A stretch of DNA of 64,000 nt, from assembly GCA_963920765.1 (NCBI GenBank), contig OY987249.1, positions 4,880,188-4,944,187 of the forward strand, read 5' to 3'. The translations under genes and the position numbers were made by a program. Position 1 is the first letter of the stretch, and each line of letters opens with the position of its first letter. The stretch is from Ulota crispa (lineage: Eukaryota; Streptophyta; Bryopsida; Orthotrichales; Orthotrichaceae). The notes under the pieces were generated by a model. That model was not told the origin of the DNA and searched no databases. It saw only the letters and a list, made by a program, of their open reading frames with translations. Below are positions 24,442 to 37,051 of the stretch, piece after piece.

Positions 24442-25994
24442 AAACCCGTATAAAAAAATAAAATTTGCATTTTTACTAAACCAATTTTTGAAATATAAAA
24501 TTGACATAGTGTAAAAAAATGATAAGATTATTGACCAACCAAAAAATATGTATCCTAGTAATAACCAATTAAAAAAAAAACTAAGTGAACATAAGTAGAA
24601 GTGGAAGTTCACCAAGTTTCATATAAAACTCCCAAAATTGTGGTTAGTATCATAAATTTCCATGAATTTGGCAAAATGCCTGTATCCTTAGATTACAAAG
24701 CCATAAGAAAATCCATAACTAAGATTATAGCTTAACAAGATAGAGGTACCCATTGTCAACCATGTCCCACACCTAATTTGTAAAGTAAAAGATTTAAATA
24801 GTGAGAGGGAGTGATCTTAGGAATTTGGTAAATTTATTTCAAAAATTTGATGAACAAGCTAGTTGAATTAGGTGTAAAATATGAAAGCTTGAAGTTTTGT
24901 AATTCGTAATTGCTAATCAACAAGTGGGACAGTAATTACAACATGATGCATATGAAATGACTGCATGCGTTATTGAGAATAGTAGTGTACAATAATAAAA
25001 GGGCGACTTTTTATTGTTACTAAACAAAGTGGTTCAAAAGCGGTTAACAAACTTTGTTAAATAGATCTCTACATCAATGTTGGTTGAAGGTAGTTGTCAC
25101 TAATTGCTTTCTAGAACTTGCTTTTATTAGTTTGGAGACATAAAGATGTCAGTTTACAAGCAAAAATGAGCACACATGAACGTTTTCTCTATTGCTATTT
25201 AACCTTGTGCGTATGAGGGCCCAGGCAGTTTTCACCAAAATCAAGGTTTTTGGAGATAGACAATTTTGATGCATCGTATTTGGTCAATTAGATGATCCAC
25301 AAAAAGTGACTATTGAAATAGTGGAACACCTACTTAGAAAACAACTTGCAAATTTTGGGAACAATTCACCACGGGAGATGGGACATTTGATTAAACAACA
25401 TATGATGACAAAATCTCATTTTTTGGTAGGTAGTTGCTATTTGATGATTTTTACAAAATTCTATAAGCCCCTAATTCATCTTAAATTTTGTAAGCAGCAA
25501 AATTAGATGTGAGTGCACATAGTTGTAAATTATTGAAGATTGCACTTCTTTTTAGGTTAAGTTTTAGGGCTTCAAATTGCTATTGCACGGAAAATGATGA
25601 CCAGTTGGTGACGGTTGCCATAATAAGGGTATAGAACATGCTTGAACCTTTAACAACTTTCTCGCTACCACAAAGCACACACAAGGAAGCTTGCTAGGGA
25701 TATTGACCGGTTGTAGCATGTAAAATGTTGCTCGCCACCACTCCCCGTATGGTGTTTCACCTAATCAAATCTCTTATAGCACTTGTATATCATTTGGCTA
25801 TCCTTGTCATTACTCCATTGGCGTGGACAACTTGAATGCCTTCATAATTGTAGTTTATAGCAAGATCAACAAAAGAGATCCAATGCCCCAAACAAGGCTT
25901 TGAAATCATGGGAGGCTTGATTTGAGGCGCTGAGGTGCTCAAGGGTTGAATGCCCAAAGGACGCTTTTTGTTTCTTGTATAATAAAAAAATACC
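24442..25994. other. AT-rich DNA, nothing recognised
   Basis: No gene, RNA or repeat boundary can be supported. Confidence 0.4.
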
Positions 25995-26530
25995 TATACA
26001 GGATGAAAAATAGTTGTTTTTCATCTGATTTTTTTCCAAAAGTGACCATAAACACATGGTTTGTCATGGAAGGCAAAAAAATACCTCATTAGATGCACTC
26101 ATATCTTTATGTAACCCAAATAATGAGAAGATTCACAAACATAGTGTTAGGTCTCATCTTGCCCTTCTTGTAGTTTTCATGAAGGCACCATGCATTATTG
26201 ACTTTTGCAATTTTTGAAAAAATATTATGATAGATGGGCACTTGCTACACTGCTATAAGGTAGGAGGTTCTAAAAGCGTTTTGGTTCTAAAAGCATTTGG
26301 CTCTAGGAACCTCTTATTTTTTGCAAAAAATATGTACAACTGTCATTGATGAGTTAGATAGGTTTAGCATATTTGCTAAACCTACTGAACTCATCAATGA
26401 CAATTGTACATGTTTTTTACAAAATGCAAGAGGTTCCTACTTCCTAAAGCCAAATGCTTTTAGAACCTCCTACTTTAGAGCATTGTAGAGCTATTGTAGA
26501 GGGCCAGTGACGGTGACCAACTGTGAGTTT
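25995..26530 (+). repeat. Dispersed repeat R2, copy 2, interrupted
   Basis: Collinear with the 8270 and 50995 copies, but split by a 218-bp TA-flanked element at 26258-26475. It resumes at GAGCATTGTAGAGC. It abuts the 5' LTR at 26544 almost directly. Confidence 0.7.
26258..26475. mobile_element. Palindromic TA-flanked MITE inside R2
   Basis: AGGTAGGAGGTTCTAAAAGC is matched by GCTTTTAGAACCTCCTACTT, with TA on both sides. Arms running through TGTCATTGATGAGTT / AACTCATCAATGACA make most of the element one hairpin. The uninterrupted R2 copies show the empty site with a single TA. Confidence 0.85.
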
Positions 26531-26543
26531 AGTGGTTGAAATA

Positions 26544-26796
26544 TGTAACAACTTTGTCATACAACCGGACTAGGAACCACTAGGGTTGGTTACAGCAGTT
26601 ATAACTTCAAGCATCGGTACTTGGTACTTAACTCCAGTAAGGGGGAATTGTCCCTCATTCAACCTATTGTAAAATTGGAAAGACGGCGTGTGAGAACTTC
26701 TTGTGTTTATCAATAAACTTGTTTAGTTTTGCATTTAAATTGATAGAATTGCAAAGCATTGATTAGAACCTAGTCTTTGGAATGCTCATCATAACA
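26544..26796 (+). repeat. 5' LTR
   Basis: It starts TGTAACAACTTTG and ends CATAACA, paired with the LTR at 33602. CAATAAACTTG near its middle may be a polyadenylation signal. The internal sequence that follows (TTAGCTTGAGTC) is not the usual initiator-Met tRNA primer site, so the priming mode is unknown. Confidence 0.93.
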
Positions 26797-26919
26797 TTAG
26801 CTTGAGTCTTTTATTGTCCACACTTTGCTTCTAGAAAAATAATCACAATTGGAGAAAGAGGGTTACAATTAGAAATCTTGCACTGTTGTAAAACTAGGGT
26901 TTAGTGCTTGATCAGTGAG

Positions 26920-27120
26920 ATGGATTGGGAAGGATCCGGTGTTGAGGCAAGATCTCCATTGTTTGACAGAATGGGATCAGAATATGTAATGTTCATTCAA
27001 CAACATGTACAATTTGTCTTTTGAGAAGCCATTCCGCAAACTGTTCAACAACTCTCAGAAAAGTCGATTTCATTACAACATCTTGCAGATTCATTGACCA
27101 CAATGAGAGCAAGTGAGTGA
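26920..27120 (+). pseudogene. Probable N-terminal gag fragment
   Basis: An ATG at 26920 opens a hydrophilic Gln-rich segment (FIQQHVQFVF, then a TGA, then EAIPQTVQQLSEKSISLQ) ending at TGA 27118-27120. Its place after the LTR and its coiled-coil-like composition suit the start of gag. It has no diagnostic motif. Confidence 0.4.
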
Positions 27121-27289
27121 TGTCCTGATGGAGATCTCTCCATTATTTAGATACTTGTTATTTATTTATGTTTGTGTTGATTTCAATAAATCAACAGTTG
27201 TAGCAAAATGGGTGGTTGTGATGAGGACCATGATTTGGTGACAGCGCAGCTACCATAGATTCCAGTGCACTGTGCCGTCTTGTCACATG

Positions 27290-27475
27290 CACAGCTCAGG
27301 GGGATAGGTAGCGGGTTGGCTGGGCCAATTTCTTGCTTCACTAGCTGCTAAGCCGCGGGCCGCCATTACCGCTCGACGAGTCCAATGGGATTTGAACACG
27401 GACCGGCAGACGGCCAGAGACGACCACTTCTCCAACCAACCAAGTTCACGACTTGGCGACCAAAGATAAACGTTT
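27290..27475 (-). repeat. Possible tRNA-derived SINE inside the retroelement
   Basis: A GC-rich patch whose minus strand carries TGTTCAAATCCC (B-box-like), preceded by GTTGGTTGGAGAAGTGG, which loosely resembles an A box. It sits between the presumed N-terminal gag fragment and the rest of gag, so it would be a secondary insertion. The ends and target duplication are not resolved. Confidence 0.3.
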
Positions 27476-28760
27476 GACGCTATTATATATCTGCAAGGGT
27501 ACGTTGCTACTTTACGGTGGTGCTTATTTTGTAATTTAATCATTTTTATATATTTATCTAAATGTTTTGGAAGGCTCATATATTTTACCTTTGTTTAAAT
27601 AAAAAAATATTAAAGATTTAGAAGTGCACGGGAAAGGTGTGAAAAGAAAAGGGGTTTGGCATCTATGGTGGGGTTAGAATAGAGAGGGGCATGGGCTGAT
27701 GTGTCCCACTTCCCTACCCTAGATAGGGTCAAAATTATGGAGGAGAGACTCCTTAGTTGTTGGAAGTTAGTATTTGAGTGTGGGTGAGAAGAGGAGAGAA
27801 ATCCCGAAACTTTGAGGTAAGAGAACATTTGGTGTATACATGATTTTGAATTAAAAATTTGAAAAGTTGTTTCTTGTGTGATTACCTTTCCAAAATGAAT
27901 TTGCAATTTTGATTTGGAGTTGTGATGCAAAAGTTATGAGTATTTGAATTTTAGAGTAAAAAACTCAAACTATGAAGAAAGGCTGAGACTTTGACAAGCC
28001 ATAGCTTATGATTTATATATCATTTTGCAACAAGATTTAGAGGGAATATTTATCATAGTCTTAACTCTGTAGAAAGTCTTTAAACTCAAAATTTGAAGCT
28101 TAGAAGAGAAAGTTATGGAGGTGTGAAGAATTAGAGGTGGCTGCCTTGTTGTTATGAGAAGGCCAAAACTTTGAAGAGCTACGAATTTTGGACAATATAA
28201 AATTTTCTTTTTTAAAATTTTAGGAGTGATAGTTTGTTGTCATAGCTTTTTGTATTGTCTTTAATCATTTCATTTGGAGTCTTATTGAAGAAGTTATATT
28301 ATGTAGGAGTTGGGGGTTTGGATGCTCTTTAAAAAATTGAGACCCACATTTTGATTGACTAGAACTTTTGGATAGAGTTTTATTTTGAAGTGAAAATTTT
28401 AGGAGTTATAGCCGATGGTATCATCTTTTCAAATTGATATCATGTTTTTATGAATGATATGTAAAACATAAGTTGTAGAGGTTTATAGAGACTATGTTTA
28501 GTTTGCAAGGAAAAAGACGAGTCTCTACTTTGAACCCGCATAACTTTTAGACAATAGTTTAGATTGAATTGAAATTTTAAGAAATTTAAGAGGGTTAGAA
28601 GAGCTTTCCAAGTTGCTATTATATTTAGCATTTGAATCTTTAAGCCATCTATGACATTAAATAAAAGGTTGCAACCTTTCTAGGACTTGTTATTTATGAT
28701 TTTCTTCATTGTTTTTATTAAAACATGAAGACTTAAATACATGAAGAGTGAAGATTTAAA
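27476..28760. other. AT-rich insertion or untranslated part of the retroelement
   Basis: No coding motif. Phrases such as AAAATTTTAGGAGT, CATAACTTTTAGACAATA and their variants recur loosely, suggesting an internally repetitive sequence. It may be a second insertion into the gag region. Confidence 0.35.
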
Positions 28761-28762
28761 AA

Positions 28763-31700
28763 GTGAAGATCAAGACCAAAGATGATTTTAGTCAGCAACG
28801 CACGATCGCAGCAAGACACCTTGCGTATTTCCAAGGGGCGCTTCTCTCAACCCGACAGCGAGCCCATCCACGAGATCATGGTTATGATAATTTGGAATTT
28901 GAATGCAAAAAGCTTAAGGTGACATTGCCTGAGAAGTTTTCCGGCAAAAAAGGCGGAGAAATATACAAGTAGTTCGCACAGCTTCGATTAGTTTTCTAGA
29001 AAAAACCAAAGACATATTGTTATAATGAAAATAAAATTGTATATGCTTTGTCTTATATGACAGGAGCAGCTCAAAGTTGGGCGATGCCCATACTTTAAGC
29101 ACTTGATGAAGGGCAATCTCATGAATTGCTTCAAAATTATGATGGTTTTTGAAATGGAGTGATTTCAGTTTATGGAGACATAGATTGTAGGAGTAATGCT
29201 GAAAATCGCCTTGGAAAAATCCACCTAACAGGATCCTTGTTGACATATATCTCTTCTTTTAATGAATATGCAGCCTAGGTGGATTGGAACGAATCAAGCT
29301 TGATGGCGAAGTTTCGGAGAGGTCTCAAGGATGAGGTGTTAGATTCAATTGCAACAGCAAAAACCCAGCCATGTAGACTTCAAGAATGGATGGCCATGGC
29401 TACTCAAATTGATGAAAGATTATGGGTTTGACGATAAGGTCGACGTCTTCCTTTTCCCAATTTCAATTCACAAGATCGCGTTACAAACTCTTAAGTGCCT
29501 CAATAAGATTCTGGTCCTACACCGATGGATCTTGACGCAATTCATGTATCAATTGCACTAGCAAAAACTGTTGCAAAACGCCTTGAATACCAAAAGCATG
29601 GTAAGTGTTGGGGTTGTGGACAGGTCGGACATGTCAGAGCAAAATGCCCGACCAATTCCTCAAAATTGTTGTCAATTTCCACCTTGGACACCACACATGA
29701 CGAAGCTTCATGCTTGGGAAAAGGCAAAGCTCAAGACTGAGTATAATATCTTGGTACCCGGATTTGATTCAAATTGCGATATCCAACGCATGGGATTGGA
29801 GAACTGGACAAAGAGCATGTTTCTAGCTATGAGAATCAACCAACAAAGAAGTGCATCTGTTAGTTAATAGTGAAATGATCAAATTGACCAAGCAAAATAA
29901 GAAGCCAAGGAAGCAACCAAAGGAAATGGACAAGCCTCTCTACTTGCAAGCTACGATTGATCCCGAGTCTCATTTAACCTTGGATTGTATGATCAATCTA
30001 ATGAAAGCTCATAGTCTCGTGGATTTGGGCGCAACTAGAATCTTTGTGCATCCTCAGTTTGCCAGTGAGTGCCACGCAAAGATTAAAACAAAGACCAATC
30101 CAAGGAAAGTAAGGGTGATTGACGACCGGACCATTAATTCTGGCTTGATCACGCATGAAGCTATTTTAAAAGTGGATGTAGGAAACCATCAAGAGGTGCT
30201 CATGGCTGATATAACCAACAGCGGGCGAAACCCTTGTATACTTGGAACGCCTTGGTTAAGTTGTCATGATCCCACCATTTGATGGGCTGAGAAGAATGTG
30301 ACTTTTGACTCAAAATATTGCCAAGAGAATTGTCTGCAATGTTTGAGAAAAGACCAAGAGAATGCGGGACATAGCTATCAAAGCATTCTGATAAAGAAAA
30401 AATTGCCAAAGAAACTAGGAAGCAGGCCGCCATCAACGCCAGCTGTTGTGGAGCAATTGGAGCGTATTGGAGCTTGTAATAAGGGTAAATTCCTAGAATA
30501 CAAAAATGTTGGAAGAAAGACACCTAAATATGCAATGGTATCACCTGCAGCATTTTGTTTGTTTGCAAAAGGGGCAGAGCGATACGCCTTGCAGGTGTCA
30601 AATATGGTAACTGATGTTGAAATTGGGACATCAAAGGAAGGGCAGATTCCAGCCTAATATCAGGATTTACAACAAGCTTTTAGCGAGAAGGCCTCTAATG
30701 AACTCTCCAATTATGGTCGAGCTAATATGAAAATAGAATTCAAGGAGGGACAAGAACCTCAAAATATTGGGTTACGTTCCATGTCACCAATAGAATTAGA
30801 AGAGTTGCGATGCTATCTTGAGAAGAATTTAAAGAAAAGATGGATCCAACAGTCAAAATCTTTAGTTTTAGCACCAATCGTATTTATCTGAAAGAAAGAC
30901 GAATCTATTTGATTTTGTGTGGATTATAGAAATCTCAATAAGGTTACAGTACAAAATCGCTATCATTTACCATTAATATCTGAATTCACTGATAGGTTAA
31001 TAGGGGCCACCATTTTTATTAAATTAGATATAAGACAAGCTTATCATAGGATACGAATGGCTTTGGGCCACAAATATAAAACTGCCTTTAAAACCCAATA
31101 TGGGCTTTTTGAATATTTAGTGATGCCGTTTGGTTTGACTAATGCACCAGCTCAATTTCAATCCCATATGCAACATATTTTTAGCAATCTCTTTGATATT
31201 TTAGTGGTCATTTATTTAGACAATATTCTTATCTTTTCAAAAATCTTAGAAGAACATCAAGTAGTAGTTCAAGAAGTTCTCTTACGACTACAACAAACTG
31301 GACTATATGCAAAGCTTTCAAAATGTCAATTCCACTGTCAGTTAGTGGAATTTTTAGGCATGATTATAACTTCAAAAGGATTACAAATGTGCACGGATAA
31401 AGTACAAGCTATTCAAAGATGGCCTACACCAACAACGATAAAAGAAGTTCAAGCCTTTTTAGGATTTGCAAATTTCTATCGCAGATTCATTTATAATTAT
31501 TCACAAATTGCTATTCCACTAACAAAATTGACACGGAAAGATCAGAAATTTGAATGGACCTCTCTAGTGGATAAGGCATTCATGGAACTTCAATCCAAGT
31601 TTCTCCAACCACCACTGTTACTTCACTCAGATTTTGCAAAACCTTTTGTAGTGGAAACTGATGCATTAAATATGGCCATTGGAGGTATTTTGTTACAAAG

Positions 31701-33572
31701 GGGTGAGGATGGGCATCTACATCCTTGTGCACACCAAAGTTCAAAAATGTTACTGCTGGAGCAGAATTATGATATATACGACAAAGAGTTATTAAGTATT
31801 GTATTAGCTTTTCAAGATTGGCGGATGTACCTTGAAGGCTCACCGCATCACATCAGAGTAATCTTTGACAACAAAAATCTAGAACATTTTTTAACCACAA
31901 AACAACTTAACAAACATCAGGCTCGATGGTCTGAGCTACTTTCTGGATTCAATTTTGAGATCCAACATAGACCAAGGTTACTAAACGGAAGAGTAGGCAT
32001 GCTTTCAAGACCACCTGATATCATAAAAAAAGGCAATGAGGGTTCAAGACCACTACTCAAACTAGCCATGTTGGAGTCTTTTGAACCTGTTTGCAATGAC
32101 GCAAGTCTTACCAAGAGCATTAAAGTGGTCGCATATCAAGATGAAACTCTTCAACCAATATTAGCATTTTTCAGCAATAATCGTGACAAAGCCCCAATTG
32201 ATGTTCATTGTCGTTTTCAAGATTATAAATTACTTGACGGAATTTTGCATTTTTGGGGTAAAATTTTTGTTCTCCACAATCAAGAATTACAACTCCAAAT
32301 ATTAAAATCAAGACATGATGCCTCTGTTGCGGGGCACCAAGGACAAGCTAAAACAATGGACCTAGTCTTGAGGACCTTTTATTGGCCAACCATGAGACGC
32401 TACGTCCATCGCTATATAGACGGTTGCGACTTATGTCAAAGATCCAAGCCTACGCATCATCCACGATATGGGTTGTTACAACCCATTCTAGCTGCGGAAT
32501 CCTCTTGGAAACGGGTGTCTACTGACTTCATAGTAAAGCTGCCTAATAGCAAAGGCTATGACTCAATCTTAGTGGTAGTAGATAAAAATACAAAACTTGC
32601 TCATTTTATTCCAACGCACAAAGCTATTGATTCAAATGACATGGCAACATTATACCTTCAAAATGTCTGAAAACATCATGGAACACCAGAGGAAATTATA
32701 TCAGATAGGGGCTCTATTTTTGTATCCAAGTTTACGAAGCGCTTGTACAAACTTCTTTGTGTAAAATCTGCTCCAACAACGGCATTTCATCCGCAAGCAG
32801 ACGGCCAAACAAAGAGAGTTAACCAAATATTAGAGCAGTACTTGCGCATGTTCACCGCTAGAAGACAAGACAATTGGTCAGATCTCTTACCCATAGCAAA
32901 ATTTGCTTATAATAATTCCTTGCATTTGGCTATAGGATATTCACCATTCTTTGCAACCTATGGCTACAACCTTGCATAATTGATTATGACGCCTACAACA
33001 ACAACAGTTCTAGCTGCAGAGCAAAGGATTTGTCAACTACAAGAAATACATGAAGAAATAAAAATCTTAATTACAATTGCCAGTGACCAGGCCAAACAAA
33101 ATCACGATCGAGGTGTACAAAGACAACCTTCTTTTAGAATTGGTAACAAAGTTTTATTACGTCACGACAACATTGCAACTACAGCTTCATCAAAGATTTT
33201 GACTTCAAGGTTCTTAGGGCCATTTCAGGTGATATCAAAAATTTCAAATCTAGTCTACTAATTAAAGCTATCCAAATCTCTCCGAATTCATAATGTGTTC
33301 TATGTATCACTACTTGAGAGATATCGCCCTGACACCATTACAGGACGATGAACTCATCCCCCTCCAATTATTACCCCAGAAGGATACATGGAGTGGAAGG
33401 TTAAGAACATTCTAGACTCCAGAAGAATTGGACAATGGGGGAAATTCCAATATCTTGTGGAATGGAAAGGATACGATCCTAACCAAAATTGTGGGAACCA
33501 GTGGAAAATATGAAGAACGCCCCATGCATGGTGAGAGAATTTCACATATGTAACCCTAACACAGCAATATAG
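28763..33572 (+). pseudogene. gag-pol polyprotein relic of the chromovirus
   Basis: In order: a capsid-like segment (LPEKFSGKKGG, then YALSYMTGAAQSW); a zinc knuckle CWGCGQVGHVRAKC at 29606-29647; protease with DLGAT at about 30022 where DSGAT or DTGAT is expected; reverse transcriptase from FCVDYRNLN (about 30910) through KLDIRQAY to YLDN at 31213-31224, where active enzymes have YxDD; RNase H around ETDALNMAIGG, with RVGMLSR where the Asp of a KADALSR-type motif is expected; integrase with H-H-C-C (CDLCQ at 32425) and the D, D, E residues in STDF, SDRG and NQILEQYL; and a chromodomain from about 33376 (EWKVKNILDSRR). A frameshift near 33490 separates this from WEPVENMK and the terminal stop at 33570-33572. 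In-frame stops include 30910, 32668, 32977, 33259 and 33350. Several catalytic residues are lost, so no activity is expected. Confidence 0.92.
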
Positions 33573-33584
33573 AAACTTCAATTT

Positions 33585-33601
33585 TTAAAAAGGGGGGGTA
33601 T
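33585..33601 (+). promoter_or_regulatory. Polypurine tract
   Basis: AAAAAGGGGGGGTAT immediately precedes the TG of the 3' LTR, the position of the plus-strand primer in LTR retroelements. Confidence 0.8.
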
Positions 33602-33853
33602 TGTAACAACTTTGTTGTACAATTGGACTAGGAACCACTAGGGTTGGTTACAGCAGTTATGACTTCAAGCATCGATGCTTGGTACTTAACTCTAGTGAGG
33701 GGGAATTGTCCTCATTCAACCTATTGTGAAATCGGAAAGACGGCGTGTGAGAACTTCTTGTGTTTGTCAATAAACTTGTTTAGTTTTGCATTTGGACTGA
33801 TAGAATTGCAGAGCGTCAACGAGAATCCAGTCTTTGGAATGCTCATCGTAACA
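33602..33853 (+). repeat. 3' LTR
   Basis: Pairs with 26544-26796. It is followed by AAATA (33854-33858), identical to the five bases before the 5' LTR. Confidence 0.93.
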
Positions 33854-33974
33854 AAATAATATCTGATTCTTTGCATTATAGCTTTTAGATCCATTGCGTA
33901 TAACTTCATTTAGGATAAGAACTTCAATGTAGGAATTCAATAAACAGTAACTAAGTTATACAAACATTTAAACT

Positions 33975-34110
33975 CACTACAAAGGAACAATGTCATTTTG
34001 GACATTTTTGGTCAATTTGGATGTGTCAATTTGAACAAATTTTTGTCATTTTAGACAATTTATGTCTATTTGAACATATTTAGCTCATTTGTACAATTTC
34101 TCTTGTAGTC
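33975..34110. mobile_element. CACTA-type MITE, 136 bp
   Basis: CACTACAAAGGAACAATGTC at the left and a degraded inverse ending CTCTTGTAGTC at the right. The interior is rich in repeated TGGACATTT / AATTTGAACA motifs. The element at 45266 has the same design. Confidence 0.65.
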
Positions 34111-34443
34111 TACATTTGCTAAAAGTAGGGGCATTGTATTCAACAAGATGCTACATAAGAGCTTTGTCCCAAATGATTTTGACCACATTGAGCAGGTTTG
34201 TCGTTATTATGCATCCTTTGGTATCATATATATGCATTCTTTTTGCATGGGTTGACAACATCAATACTTATGGTTTAGGTCTAGTCTACCATTCTGCACT
34301 TCAAGATTTTTGTAACTTCAACTTCTAGACGAGGCATACATTATATTGCTTGTGATACAAATGTGAATTTAGTGGCAGCAATTAGCATTATCACTGATCA
34401 GACTAGTAAATAGTTGACAAGAATATGACATTTTGTATCAATG

Positions 34444-34960
34444 TTTCTTAAGGCTTTTAGAAGCCAAAAAGCTACAAAAAAAAATTCAAGCTATATGCCC
34501 TACACAAAAACTGAAGAGTAAATAATGTCATGGTGCCAATTGCCAAATATTGCTCAACATTCCAAACTTAGATGCTTATCACACATTAGAAAAAGAATAT
34601 GTTGTTGTTTGTAATTAGTCAACTAGGAACTTAGGCAAAAAACAATGTGATCTTCACGTCATGTGGAGTCATATTATTTGAAAATCAAATTGCTCTTAAA
34701 TTTCTTTGAGACAATGCCTCTTTTGTTATAAATTTTTAGGTTTTGTATCCCACGTTTTCATAAAATTCATTCTTGCAATACCAGTTTTTGATTTTAGGAA
34801 AATCGGTCACAACTAACAACCTCAAAATGTAAATACTTGCAACCTAATTTTACACTTAAGTAAATCTCATGTGACCATATCTACACCATTAAAATTTACC
34901 AAATGGCTTAAGAAGCTGCTGGTCCAAAATAAAAGAAACTTGTTTTGGATTGGAGACACC
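34444..34960 (+). repeat. Dispersed repeat R5, copy 2
   Basis: A diverged, collinear relative of 4181-4700. The boundaries are approximate. Confidence 0.6.
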
Positions 34961-35193
34961 TTGTGCACACTCTATGGCAAGAGTTATTACACTGGAGGCA
35001 TGCATTTTCCTGGGGAGGGGGTGTCTCTAGAGCAGCACAGTCAACTCTTGCTCACTCTCCCTTGTGTTTGATTTAGCTTGATTTTTGCTTTTTGTTATTT
35101 GTTCAGTAGCTGGTAAAAGGTTTAAAGCTTCTAAGAGCAATGACGGTCTATGAGCATTATCATCAATTTGTGTCTATGCTGTAAAGATTTTGA

Positions 35194-35444
35194 CAGCATA
35201 TTTGCTGAATGGGAGAAAAAAGGATACATTTTGGGACTTTTGAATTTCGCATTTTCTGAGAGTATTTTGATGATTAATTTAGGGTGAATTTTATGATGAT
35301 TTCTTCAAGATCTTACATTGATAATGTAGGATCTTGAGGGAGTTATCATAAAACTCAATTTAAATTTGCCAAAATCCTCTCACAAATGTAAAATTCAGAA
35401 GTCCCAAAATGTATTGTTTTTCTAAATTTATTGAATATGATGTT
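35194..35444. mobile_element. MITE R7, copy 1
   Basis: It opens with a degraded CATATTTGCTGAATGGGA and closes with TAAATTTATTGAATATGATG, an inverted pair matching the ends of the copies at 49728 and 52475. The centre has a second inverted pair, AAGATCTTACATTG / AATGTAGGATCTT. Confidence 0.65.
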
Positions 35445-36599
35445 TGTTTGCTAAAAGTGTCAAGCAAAATACTTTAATCATGTTCTAGACGTCTGCATGC
35501 ACATTAGATGTTAGTTGATTGGAGCAGAGTTGGTAGGTAATGCTCATGAATCATTGAGAGAGCTTGTGAAAATGGCAAGTTTGTTACTTGTACTTGAAGA
35601 GTTGGTGTTGTTCAAATGATTGTGAAAGAAGGAAAATATTTTGACTACTTTGAATAACGTGAATTTGCTATGAAGTTTCTAATGTACTGTTTCTTTGAGA
35701 AGAGGTGATGTTTGGTTGTGGCTAACTTGTTTTTTTTTGGTCTACTAGAAGAAGAGAGCATAGCAATGTTTGGGATGCAATGATGCCAAGGCCACACATT
35801 TCTAAATAAGCCAGTTTGAAACGGACAAAGAAGTAATTTATATTTTTGGAAAATTACAAGACAATCACATTTTCAAGGTTTCACCTATTGTTCTACAAAA
35901 GATAATCTCCCCACCATTCCAAGGTAGGAGATTTGAGACACCAATTTGTGAACTATCATAAAAGTCAGCTTTGAACAGGCCAAAAAAGTGGGAGTAAAAA
36001 TTTAAAGAATTTATTTTTCCACATAGAAGTAAAAGATGCCATTTTTTTTACAAAATGTGGATTTGAAATGCTGGTTTAGTTTGGTGTGGCCCAATCTTGA
36101 ACCTTCCTAGGCTGGTAAATAGTTGATTTAGCTTTGTTTTGGATAGCCCCACATTTGCAAACAAAGTTCCAATTAAGCTGAAACAAGTTCTTGTAAACCT
36201 TGTTACTATTAAAATGGAATGGCTGCCTTTAGACCATGCATTATTGGAAAGTCAGCCCAAAATTTCAGTTACAAGAGCAATAGAGCACTATGTTTACAAC
36301 AAAGTCATGACATATGTATTTTGTTTTTTATACCATAATGAGCAAGAAGAAATTTTGTTATTTAGTAGTAATGCAAAAGTTTAGACATTTACTATGGGTT
36401 TGGAATAATTTTTGGCCTCCAAAATTTATAGTGATTTCAATTTTGTGAATAAAGTTTGAAAAAATTGCAATCCCAGTATTTCTTATCTTTGGACTCAAAA
36501 AATACATGCAACTCCTCAAACCCTTTGTAGTCTATTGCATAACTGCTTAACTAATTTGATGTGGGTACACTACCTTACAACCAATGAACCAATTATCTT
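35445..36599. other. AT-rich DNA, nothing recognised
   Basis: An 81-codon frame at 36139-36384 has no family resemblance. No RNA or repeat boundary was identified. Confidence 0.35.
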
Positions 36600-36840
36600 C
36601 TACATTATAATTAAATACAATTTTCAATTGTGTTTGTCATGATCAATCATTTTGATGATAAATACTGGGTGGACAATGGATAGATGAAAAGTGATTGGGT
36701 GACAACAAGTTCTGTAACTATTTTGTAATTGAATACATCTACTTTTCATCTATCCATCATCCATCATCCATCCAATATTTATCATTGAAATGATTGACCA
36801 TGACAGTCACAATTGAAAATCATATTTATTTATAATGTAG
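36600..36840. mobile_element. 241-bp foldback element
   Basis: Inverted ends CTACATTATAATTAAATA and TATTTATTTATAATGTAG continue inward as arms (TTTTCAATTGTG / CACAATTGAAAA; ATCAATCATTTTGATGATAAATA and its mirror). Loop-proximal ATGGATAGATGAAAAG / CTTTTCATCTATCCAT also pair. Non-coding. Confidence 0.75.
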
Positions 36841-37051
36841 ATTAATTTAAATGGTAAGTGTAATTGCTTCTTTGACAGATCCTTTTACAATTCTTCCATC
36901 CCTCTTGCATCAACCTCCTTAACCATGTGCTTCCACATCCTTAACTCCAAAATTAGTTGCACATTGAGGCTACAAACTCATTTGAGACATAGTTACAAAA
37001 ATTGCACACAAAACAAAGCCCCCTTTTGCCAGACTCTTTACATGTGCCTTA

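Larger units (their letters stand above)
26544..33853 (+). mobile_element. Ty3/gypsy chromovirus, complete but inactive, 7.3 kb
   Basis: 253- and 252-bp LTRs (TGTAACAAC...TAACA) enclose gag, protease, reverse transcriptase, RNase H, integrase and a C-terminal chromodomain, in the Ty3/gypsy order. A 5-bp AAATA duplication flanks the element. A purine tract with seven G lies directly before the 3' LTR. The domain order and chromodomain place it among the chromoviruses. By eye the LTRs are about 90 percent identical, with most changes being transitions. The coding region is broken by several stops and one frameshift, so it is an old, dead copy. The DNA between 27121 and about 28760 does not read as gag and probably includes later insertions. 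Confidence 0.93.
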
